From DASSFZ01 sp036514635 (GTDB lineage: Bacteria > Chloroflexota > Anaerolineae > Fen-1058): 16,489 nt of DNA. Of the stretch, positions 7,584-13,891 are shown piece by piece (the stretch's first letter is position 1; each line of letters starts with the position of its first letter). The translations under genes and the position numbers were made by a program. The notes below the pieces were generated by a model. It saw nothing but the letters and a program-made list of their open reading frames with translations, searched no databases and was not told where the DNA came from. The DNA lies in the NCBI GenBank assembly GCA_036514635.1, contig DATBWU010000036.1, forward strand, positions 1 to 16,489, written 5' to 3'.

Positions 7584-7619
7584 CATCTCCGCTCAACTTA
7601 CGAGCATCTCGCGGAGATG
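7584..7619 (+). promoter_or_regulatory. Two mutually exclusive hairpins before the pseudo-receiver gene
   Basis: catctccgc (7584-7592) pairs with gcggagatg (7611-7619), 9 bp across 18 nt. The loop contains catctc (7605-7610), which can instead pair with gagatg (7614-7619) in a 6-bp, 3-nt-loop hairpin. Both use the same right arm, so only one can form. The right arm ends just before the ggaagg Shine-Dalgarno of the next gene. Pairing is seen; a switch role is inference. Confidence 0.45.
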
Positions 7620-7633
7620 TGGAAGGTTGGCCG

Positions 7634-8113
7634 ATGAAGGTCGCGCTGGTGAACGGGGATTATCCCCGCCGCGAAGTTGTGGCGCGCGGGCTGTCCTACA
7701 AGTTAGGGCACGCTCGTGTCGAGGCGTTCGAGTACGTCGAAAATGTGCTGTTATCTTCGATGGATTACGAGGTGTTCGTCGTCTACAACAACTTCGGGCA
7801 CTACACGAGCGGCGTGCAGGGTGCGCAGGCAATCCGCGACAAAGCGCCGAACGCGCTGATCATCGGCGTCAGTGCTACGCCCTACGCCGACCGGCGCTTC
7901 CTGTCCGCCGGGGCCGACGACTTCCTTCTGTTGGCGGGCAACGAGATCACCGAACTGGCGAACATCATCGAGCGGAATCTGGCCCGAAGGGCAACGGCAG
8001 CCGTCAATGGATTGCCTTCGGCGAACCCCCGCGCGCCTGCCCTCGCGCCTTCGGCGCGGGGGTCGCGCGAGGGCGGGTCGGACAAGCCGATAACAAATGA
8101 ACCGCGAAGGTGA
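7634..8113 (+). CDS. Degenerate response-regulator receiver (pseudo-receiver) protein
   Basis: A 159-aa protein whose first ~118 residues show the CheY-like alternating beta/alpha pattern: MKVALVNGDY (beta1), YEVFVVYNNFG (beta3), ALIIGVSATPY (beta4 with the conserved Ser at 80) and GADDFLLL (beta5). The phospho-acceptor Asp at the end of beta3 is replaced by Tyr/Asn (51-52), and the beta5 Lys of the usual GADDYLxKP is Leu. Only one acid (D9) remains at beta1. It probably cannot be phosphorylated in the normal way and may bind a partner instead. Residues ~125-159 are a Pro/Ala/Arg-rich tail encoded by palindromic DNA. No histidine kinase or output domain is nearby. ATG 7634 has GGAAGG 7 nt upstream; it lies 54 nt after the methyltransferase and may be co-transcribed. 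Function unknown. Confidence 0.75.
   Translation: MKVALVNGDYPRREVVARGLSYKLGHARVEAFEYVENVLLSSMDYEVFVVYNNFGHYTSGVQGAQAIRDKAPNALIIGVSATPYADRRFLSAGADDFLLLAGNEITELANIIERNLARRATAAVNGLPSANPRAPALAPSARGSREGGSDKPITNEPRR
8025..8073. repeat. Interlocked palindromes inside the pseudo-receiver tail
   Basis: acccccgcgc (8025-8034) is complementary to 8054-8063 (10 bp), and ccctcgcgc (8040-8048) is complementary to 8065-8073 (9 bp). The arms alternate left-left-right-right, so in RNA they are either alternative hairpins or an H-type pseudoknot. They are translated as the tail of the upstream protein. Confidence 0.75.
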
Positions 8114-8151
8114 CCGGCACTTACGCGCTCGAAGCAAGTGCCGGTCACCTT
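8107..8151. terminator. 16-bp perfect hairpin overlapping the pseudo-receiver stop codon
   Basis: aaggtgaccggcactt (8107-8122) is exactly complementary to 8136-8151 with a 13-nt loop; the TGA stop (8111-8113) lies in the left arm. Such a strong stem at a gene end suggests transcription termination or 3' end protection, but no T-run follows (taactcacgg). A dispersed repeat that supplied the stop codon is an alternative. Confidence 0.55.
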
Positions 8152-8264
8152 TAACTCACGGGGGATGCAGGCGATGCGCAATCGAGATATACTCAGGTAT
8201 CACGAGCAAAACGCAAAGGGTTGCCCATTCCGTTTCACGTTCCACGCGCTGATCGAGGAGCAGG

Positions 8265-9650
8265 ATGCCTGCCAAGACCAAAACCCGAACCGTCTTTATC
8301 TGCCAGCAGTGCGGATCGCAACAGCTCAAATGGATGGGGCGCTGCCCCGACTGTGGCGAGTGGAACTCGCTGGTCGAGACGACACAGAGCAAGCCTGATC
8401 GGGACCGATCACCCGGCTTGAGCCTGCCGCGATCCGTACCGACGCCGCTGACGCAAGTCAAGTCGGAAGGCCACGATCGTATCCCGATGGCGATGGAAGA
8501 GTTCAGCCGCGTGCTGGGCGGCGGCATCGTGCCGGGTTGCCTGGTGCTGGTCAGCGGCGATCCGGGCATTGGCAAATCGACGCTGCTGACGCAGGTCGCC
8601 GCGCAGATCGCGCAAGCACACGGGCCGGTGCTTTACGTGTCGGGCGAAGAGAGCGCGCAACAAATCAAGATGCGCACCGATCGGCTGGGCCTGTCCAGCG
8701 AACATCTACACCTGCTGACCGAAACCGATCTCGACGAGATTCTCGGCCACATCGAGCAACTGAAGCCGACGCTGGCGATCGTCGATTCGATCCAGACAGT
8801 CTACCTCAGCGAGTTGACCTCGGCAGCAGGATCGATCTCGCAGGTGCGCGAGTGCGCGGCGCGTTTGCAGACGCTGGCCAAGACCACCGGCACGAGCGTG
8901 TTCCTGGTGGGACACGTCACCAAGTCGGGCGCGATCGCCGGGCCGAAGGTGCTGGAGCACATCGTCGATACGGTGCTGTATCTAGAAGGCGATCGGCATC
9001 ATGCCTACCGCTTGTTGCGCTCGACGAAGAACCGCTTCGGCGCGACGAGCGAGGTCGGCGTGTTCGAGATGCGCGGGTCGGGCATGGCCGAGGTGGCAAA
9101 TCCGAGCGAAGCCTTTCTGGCCGAGCGCCTGCCGGCCGCGCCCGGATCGTCGATCGCGGTGACGATGGAGGGCACACGCCCGTTGTTAGTGGAGGTGCAG
9201 GCGCTGGTCAGCACGAGTGCGTTCGGCTTGCCGCGCCGCACGCCGAACGGCGTGGACATGAACCGATTGTTGCTGCTCGCCGCCGTGTTGAGCAAGCGGC
9301 TCGGATTGAAGTTTGGCGATCAGGATGTGTTCGTCAACGTGATCGGCGGGCTGCACGTCGGCGAGCCGGCGGCCGACGTGGCGATCGCGGCAGCCATCGC
9401 GTCGAGTTATCGTGATGCGCCGGTCGCCGCCGATCTGGTTCTGGTGGGCGAGGTGGGCCTGTCGGGCGAGCTGCGCGCGGTGGGACAACTCCAGGCGCGT
9501 CTGAACGAAGCGGCGAAGCTCGGCTTCAAGCGCGCGGTGATCCCCAAGACGTATCGCCGCGCGGACCACCTGCCGGACAAGATCGAGGTTGTCACGGCGC
9601 GGAGTCTGGGTGAGGCGCTGGACATTGCTCTGGCGCGACCGAACAGATAA
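8265..9650 (+). CDS. radA: DNA repair protein RadA
   Basis: RecA-like ATPase/helicase that promotes branch migration in homologous recombination and repair. An N-terminal C4 zinc finger (C13, C16, C27, C30) is followed by the ATPase core with Walker A GDPGIGKST (98-106), Walker B-type AIVDSIQT (171-178) and the RadA-specific KNRFG motif (255-259). The C-terminal Lon-protease-like domain (about 290-455) includes DVFVNVIGGLHVGEPAADVAIAAAI and VGLSGELRAVGQ. At 461 aa it is normal length and complete. ATG 8265 has GAGGAG 4 nt upstream. The 113-nt gap before it has a TATACT at 8188-8193 but no convincing -35, so its promoter is uncertain. It converges on the DUF3352 gene to the right. Confidence 0.97.
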   Translation: MPAKTKTRTVFICQQCGSQQLKWMGRCPDCGEWNSLVETTQSKPDRDRSPGLSLPRSVPTPLTQVKSEGHDRIPMAMEEFSRVLGGGIVPGCLVLVSGDPGIGKSTLLTQVAAQIAQAHGPVLYVSGEESAQQIKMRTDRLGLSSEHLHLLTETDLDEILGHIEQLKPTLAIVDSIQTVYLSELTSAAGSISQVRECAARLQTLAKTTGTSVFLVGHVTKSGAIAGPKVLEHIVDTVLYLEGDRHHAYRLLRSTKNRFGATSEVGVFEMRGSGMAEVANPSEAFLAERLPAAPGSSIAVTMEGTRPLLVEVQALVSTSAFGLPRRTPNGVDMNRLLLLAAVLSKRLGLKFGDQDVFVNVIGGLHVGEPAADVAIAAAIASSYRDAPVAADLVLVGEVGLSGELRAVGQLQARLNEAAKLGFKRAVIPKTYRRADHLPDKIEVVTARSLGEALDIALARPNR

Positions 9651-9653
9651 CCT

Positions 9654-9713
9654 CCACGAAGGACACGAAGAACCACGAAGCATTGATTGGTGTTCCTTCG
9701 TGTGACTTCGTGG
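9654..9713. repeat. Degenerate cACGAAG repeats forming an imperfect hairpin
   Basis: Units ccacgaag (9654-9661), gacacgaag (9662-9670) and aaccacgaag (9671-9680) are followed by their complements cttcgtgt (9696-9703) and cttcgtgg (9706-9713), making a bulged stem. The period is 8-10 nt. The larger repeat block at 11501-11806 has the same purine-rich style. Confidence 0.75.
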
Positions 9714-9722
9714 ATCAAGAAT

Positions 9723-9759
9723 AACAAGGGCCGGGCACTCCTCGTGTTCGGCCCTTGTT
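9723..9759. terminator. Bidirectional terminator between radA and the DUF3352 gene
   Basis: aacaagggccg (9723-9733) pairs perfectly with 9749-9759, and the inner part can extend the stem with G-U pairs. A T-rich tail follows on the plus strand (ttgtttgtaagtt). It lies between two converging genes, 72 nt after the radA stop and 6 nt from the other gene's stop, so it probably serves both. Confidence 0.82.
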
Positions 9760-9765
9760 TGTAAG

Positions 9766-11469
9766 TTATTCCTCGCCTACGTCCAGCCGCATGAACAGCA
9801 TCGAATGCACGGTCCCCGGTTCGATGGGTGGGTACTCGATGGTGAAGGCGAGTGACTGCACCGGTTGGAACAGCGCGCAGGCCTGGCAGGACTGGCCGCT
9901 GGCGCTGAGGCCGAGCGCAATCAGATCGATGAGCGTCTTGGGTTTGAAGTACGCGTAACCGATGGTATTGTCCGGCAGTGGCGCGATGGCCGCTTTGAAG
10001 TCTTCATCGTCGGCGAGTGGGCGGTCGCCCGCGTTCGCGATTTTCTGCGCGGCGGCCTCTGGGAACGCGGCGACGAGCCGATCGTCCATCAGGCCGTACA
10101 CCAGGGTCGGCTCACCGCTGAAACGGTCCAGCAGGCCGTGCAATGGATAATCGCCCACCGTCACATCTTCGATCGAGAGTACGCCGTTGGATTGCTCGAC
10201 CAGCGCGCCGAACATTTTTCCGAAGCTGGCTTCAGCGGCCTGCTTGTCACTGGCTTCGAGGATCAGTGCGAAGCCGAAGGGAGATGCGCCAGGGCCGCCT
10301 AGCAGCCCACTCCCCGGCAGCATGGCGAACGCGGCCTCGCCGCTGGCCCAGTTGAAATCGCTTGTCAGGTCGATCCCGGTCTGGCGCTCGAAGTCGGCCA
10401 GCATGTCGAGGGCCATCGGATTCGTCGTTTGCATCAGCTTCAGTATGTCGGCGAGTGCGTCCGAAAGTCTGCGCCCGCTGAGGTACACGAAGGTCGAATC
10501 GGGCACGGCGCGCAGCAGGCGATTGGGATTCGGCTCGGCTTTCTGTCCGGTCTTCTCCTCGACCGGTAGTTTGACGCTCGGATCGCCGGTCGAAAGGAAT
10601 TCCAGGATAATGCCATTCGGCTCGAACGTCAGACCCATGCCGAAAGTCTGCGTGTCGAATGTGGATGGATCGAATGCAGAAGGCGACGGAGTTTGGGCAG
10701 CCTGTTCGAGCACCGGCTTGATGACGGCCGCCACGTCGAGGTAGAGCGTCGCAGCTCGCCCACCGCGCAACGGATTCAGCGTCGAAGCAAAGCGGGTCTG
10801 CGTGTCCAGCCCTTTGCCGTCGAGCAGCGCGTCGATCGCCGCGTGCAGCCAATCAGGCCCGTTGGCTAAGATCACCATGTTCTTGAGCGTGGCGTACGCG
10901 GTGCCGGCGTTCGGGTTTGGGCCGACCTGTTCAACCGTTGCCACGTCGCGGTAAGTCTGCTCGCGAAACTCCACGCCGTGCGATTCGGTGTCGGCTCGCA
11001 CTTTGGCAAGGAAAGCGTCGGACTTGGTTGTGTCGCGCGTCAGCACTGCCACGACATACACCGGCGGTGAAACATTGGGCGCGGGAAAGCCGAGCGGCAG
11101 ATTGCTGAAGCCCAATCCGATCTCATCGCCCAGCCACGGCGCGATGTCTTGATCCCAATCGAGGTCGCTGGCGAACAGCGACCTGCGAATGTTATCTTCC
11201 AGCGGCTTGAAGATCGCCGGGTCGCTCCACGCCTTGCGGATGGCACCACCGTTGGGCAGCTGGTCGTAGCGAGGATGGAAGGCGAGATAAATCTGTGTGT
11301 CGGCGGGCATCGCCGCCGCAGTGAGATTGGGCGTGCTGGCCGCCGTGTTGAGCAGACGTGGAATGATCAGCACGCCCGCCGCGATCAACGCGACGACGAT
11401 CACGCCGCCGACGATGCCCAGAATCAGTCTGTTGCTGCGCTTCGCTGGAGCGGGTTCAAGAGTTTCCAT
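9766..11469 (-). CDS. DUF3352-type membrane-anchored protein (paralog A)
   Basis: A 567-aa protein with a short cytosolic N-terminus, one hydrophobic anchor (about 15-39, GIVGGVIVVALIAAGVLII) and a long extracytoplasmic part resembling DUF3352 proteins. Shared features with the next gene include MPADTQIYLAFHP after the anchor, PWLGDEIGLGF (WLGD at 112-115), TRDTTKSDAFLAKVR, GIDLTSDFNWASGEAAFAMLP and a C-terminal SCQACALFQPVQSL. Its only two cysteines form that C-x2-C (528, 531), which could be a disulfide or metal site. No catalytic residues of a known enzyme are apparent, and the family has no established function. ATG 11469 has AAGGAG 6 nt upstream; the frame is open to a TTG at 11484 that overlaps this Shine-Dalgarno. 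A repeat-rich 354-nt gap separates it from paralog B. Confidence 0.85.
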   Translation of the reverse strand: METLEPAPAKRSNRLILGIVGGVIVVALIAAGVLIIPRLLNTAASTPNLTAAAMPADTQIYLAFHPRYDQLPNGGAIRKAWSDPAIFKPLEDNIRRSLFASDLDWDQDIAPWLGDEIGLGFSNLPLGFPAPNVSPPVYVVAVLTRDTTKSDAFLAKVRADTESHGVEFREQTYRDVATVEQVGPNPNAGTAYATLKNMVILANGPDWLHAAIDALLDGKGLDTQTRFASTLNPLRGGRAATLYLDVAAVIKPVLEQAAQTPSPSAFDPSTFDTQTFGMGLTFEPNGIILEFLSTGDPSVKLPVEEKTGQKAEPNPNRLLRAVPDSTFVYLSGRRLSDALADILKLMQTTNPMALDMLADFERQTGIDLTSDFNWASGEAAFAMLPGSGLLGGPGASPFGFALILEASDKQAAEASFGKMFGALVEQSNGVLSIEDVTVGDYPLHGLLDRFSGEPTLVYGLMDDRLVAAFPEAAAQKIANAGDRPLADDEDFKAAIAPLPDNTIGYAYFKPKTLIDLIALGLSASGQSCQACALFQPVQSLAFTIEYPPIEPGTVHSMLFMRLDVGEE

Positions 11470-11500
11470 TTCGAACTCCTTCAAGTGCCGTGCTATTGAA

Positions 11501-11806
11501 CCGCAGAGACGCCGAGGTCGCCGACATTCTTTCTGAGAGCCTGCCTGAAAAGCCTTGGTTATTAACCACTAAGTCACCACCCCCTGAAGGGGGCAAGCGG
11601 CACCAAGAATCTCAAGACAGGAGTTACGCACTTGAACCGCTAAGTCGCCAAGAGCGCGAAGAAATGCTTAGTTTCCCTTTGCGCCCTTAGCGCCTTCGCG
11701 GTGAAAACTCTCCAACTGCGTAAGTTCTGAAGACTATCTTTGTGTCTCAGTGTCTTGGTGGTGAGTTTTTTACGACAGTCTCTGAAAAGCCTCGGCGTCT
11801 CCGCGG
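11501..11806. repeat. Large degenerate inverted/direct repeat block between DUF3352 genes
   Basis: The ends ccgcagagacgccgag (11501-11516) and 11791-11806 are inverted copies with one mismatch in 16. Inner parts also mirror each other: gttacgcacttg near 11623 with caactgcgtaag near 11713, and gctaagtcgccaagagcgcgaag near 11638 with ctttgcgcccttagcgccttcgcgg near 11678. Short direct copies (ctgaaaagcct at 11545 and 11782) are present too. The repeated theme is C-C-N-C plus AAG/GAC units of roughly 9-11 nt. No gene is supported here and no promoter for paralog A was found. Confidence 0.7.
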
Positions 11807-11823
11807 TGATAGATGTGCCAGGA

Positions 11824-13692
11824 TTACTTGGCCGGCTCGATCCGGATGTGTATGGTGCTGCGCTGAATGCCGGTCGCTTTGTCCGGCGGTTCGCTAGACA
11901 GCGACAGCCACTTGATCGGCTTCAAGTAGTTACACACGCCGCACTCGGAGGCGGACGGGCCGTAGATCGATTGCAGCACGTCGACGAACGGGCCGATTTG
12001 CATGTAACCGCCGGACAGCCGGTTGGCCGGCAGTGCCGCCATCGCTTCCTTGAACGCCGCGTCTGCCGAGAGCGGCGCTTGATCGGCATTGTCGATCGCC
12101 AACAACGTGTCTGAGTTGGAGCCGATCACCAATCGGCCATCGACCACGCCGTAGACCAGCATCACGTCCCCGTTCTCGTCGAGCAGCGCGGTGTAGGGCA
12201 GGCCGCTCAACGGCTGCGCAGAAAATCGGACGCCGGGCTTTTCGATCAAGGCATTGAGCATTTTGTCCAGGCTCGCCGAGGCGCGCGCTGCGTCGGATGA
12301 ATCGAGCATGGCTGCCACTTGGAAAGGCAACGATGGGAAGTACGAGTAGGAGGAGCGACCGGCCTGGTTCGAATCGGGCGACTTGGGCAGCACGACGAGC
12401 GCCGCCTCGCCGTTCAGCAGGCCGAGCAAATCGGCGCTCAGATCGATGCCGGCCTCCTTCTCGAATTGCTCGATCTCGGCCGCCACGTCGCCGACGCCGG
12501 GATACCCACTGAAGACCATTTGCCAATAGTCAGGGCTATCCAGCGCGCTTGTCCACACCGACAGGCCCATATTCACTGCCACGACTGCCGACGACGGAAT
12601 CGAGTCGAAAATGCGATTGGACGGTGCGGGCAGATCGGGGTTGTACACCGCGCGCAGACTCTCCGGCAGGCGGTCGGGGAAGATCTGCATCGCCATATCG
12701 AAGCGAATGCCGCCCGGCTCGTAAGCCATCACCAGGCCCGCCCCACCGAAGCCCTGCGCCATCTGCTCTATCAGTTCCATCTGCGTGCGTTGCCGCTCTG
12801 GCAGGTCTTTGAAGTAGCCCGAATCGCCTGAGCCTGCGTATAGGTCTTGCTGCATGGCTGTCAACAAATCCATGTAGCGGCCATAGTCTATGTAGAACGT
12901 GGCGACGTTGGGATCGGGCAGCGCGTGCATTACGTTGTTGAAGTTGTCAGTGCTGCCCAGGTTCGTCTTGTCGAGCGCGGCGTCGATCACCTTCTTGAGA
13001 TCATCCGGTCCGCTGGGAATCATAACGAGCGTGTCGTCGATCGTCGCGAAGGCTTCCCCGAAGGTCGACTCGTCGGTCGCGTTGTACACGACGTACGCGA
13101 TCGGGATGTCGCGGTACATCTGATCCATCACGACGCTGTCTTGGAGTAGGGCGCTCTCACGCTGCTCGCGGAAATCCGCGAGGAAGGCGTCCGACCTGGC
13201 GCGGTCGCGCGTGTGCGCGGCGATGATGATGAACGGCGTGCGATAGCGCGGGAAGGATCGCGAGTTGTCTTCGGCCGGTTTTTCGTAGCCGCCGAGATCG
13301 ACAATGCCCACGGCGACTCGATCGCCCAGCCAGGGTTGAACGTCTTTCTCCCAATCGAAACCACTATATTCCAGCGCCGATTTCAGCGAGCTTTCGATCT
13401 GCTTCGCTTCCTTCGAGTCTTCCCAGGCGTCGGCCACCACGTTGAAGTTGGGCTGTTCGTCGGGATGCGTCGCCATTGAGAAATATATGGCGAGATTGGA
13501 CGGCATCACTTTCGCCAGCGGGTCGCCCTGTGGCCCGGCGGTACGGCTGACGATCAACGCGACGAGCAGCGCGATGAGCGCCAGCACGCCGAGGCCGGTC
13601 CCCACCCGGCCGATCGCCCGCCCGCGCATGCGCGGGGCGCGTGGCTTCAGTTCAAACTCTACCGATTCGCTGTCTGTGTGTAAATCCATCAT
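11824..13692 (-). CDS. DUF3352-type membrane-anchored protein (paralog B)
   Basis: A 622-aa paralog of the downstream DUF3352 protein. A basic, Arg-rich N-terminus (18-29) precedes a single anchor (about 31-49), followed by a large exported region. Matching landmarks are VMPSNLAIYFSMATHP, DVQPWLGDRVAVGI (WLGD at 121-124), TRDRARSDAFLADFR, GIDLSADLLGLLNGEAALVVLP and a C-terminal ECGVCNYLKPIKWL. Its only cysteines are C584 and C587, 39 residues from the end, the same place as in paralog A. The two have diverged strongly, so the duplication is old. ATG 13692 has GGGGAG 9 nt upstream; ATG 13689 is next to it and cannot be excluded. It follows the MFS gene by 179 nt, so co-transcription with it is possible but not assured. 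Function unknown; an envelope role is inferred. Confidence 0.85.
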   Translation of the reverse strand: MMDLHTDSESVEFELKPRAPRMRGRAIGRVGTGLGVLALIALLVALIVSRTAGPQGDPLAKVMPSNLAIYFSMATHPDEQPNFNVVADAWEDSKEAKQIESSLKSALEYSGFDWEKDVQPWLGDRVAVGIVDLGGYEKPAEDNSRSFPRYRTPFIIIAAHTRDRARSDAFLADFREQRESALLQDSVVMDQMYRDIPIAYVVYNATDESTFGEAFATIDDTLVMIPSGPDDLKKVIDAALDKTNLGSTDNFNNVMHALPDPNVATFYIDYGRYMDLLTAMQQDLYAGSGDSGYFKDLPERQRTQMELIEQMAQGFGGAGLVMAYEPGGIRFDMAMQIFPDRLPESLRAVYNPDLPAPSNRIFDSIPSSAVVAVNMGLSVWTSALDSPDYWQMVFSGYPGVGDVAAEIEQFEKEAGIDLSADLLGLLNGEAALVVLPKSPDSNQAGRSSYSYFPSLPFQVAAMLDSSDAARASASLDKMLNALIEKPGVRFSAQPLSGLPYTALLDENGDVMLVYGVVDGRLVIGSNSDTLLAIDNADQAPLSADAAFKEAMAALPANRLSGGYMQIGPFVDVLQSIYGPSASECGVCNYLKPIKWLSLSSEPPDKATGIQRSTIHIRIEPAK

Positions 13693-13720
13693 CGTTCTTC
13701 ACTCCCCGACCGGGATTTCA

Positions 13721-13755
13721 AGCCGGCCTGATCCAATCGCTGCATCCCGCCGGCT
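13721..13755. other. Hairpin between the MFS gene and DUF3352 paralog B
   Basis: agccggc (13721-13727) is complementary to 13749-13755 over 21 nt; an overlapping alternative pairs cgggat (13711-13716) with atcccg (13744-13749). The two cannot form together. It lies in the 179-nt gap upstream of paralog B and may be part of its leader or a weak terminator of the MFS gene. Confidence 0.35.
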
Positions 13756-13863
13756 GGGCCTGCTGAGGTCTCCTCGCTGGCTGATCCCCGTCGAACCATG
13801 AGCAAGTTTAGCACGAAAACCAGTGTGCGCGCCTCTGCGCCCCCTGACAAGCACCTGCGTGCA

Positions 13864-13891
13864 TTCATCCCTCATCCTTCATCCCTCATCC
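13864..13891. repeat. 14-bp tandem duplication across the MFS stop codon
   Basis: ttcatccctcatcc occurs twice in a row (13864-13877 and 13878-13891). The stop codon of the MFS gene (13872-13874) lies in the first copy. In the coding direction this makes the acidic/basic end RRMRDEG. Confidence 0.85.

Noticed and set aside
8188..8193. TATACT as the radA promoter -10
   Set aside because: No -35-like sequence at 16-18 bp and no extended -10 TG; too weak to annotate as a promoter.
8138..8398. 86-aa frame overlapping the radA start
   Set aside because: It begins inside the 16-bp hairpin and overlaps the conserved RadA zinc finger in another frame.
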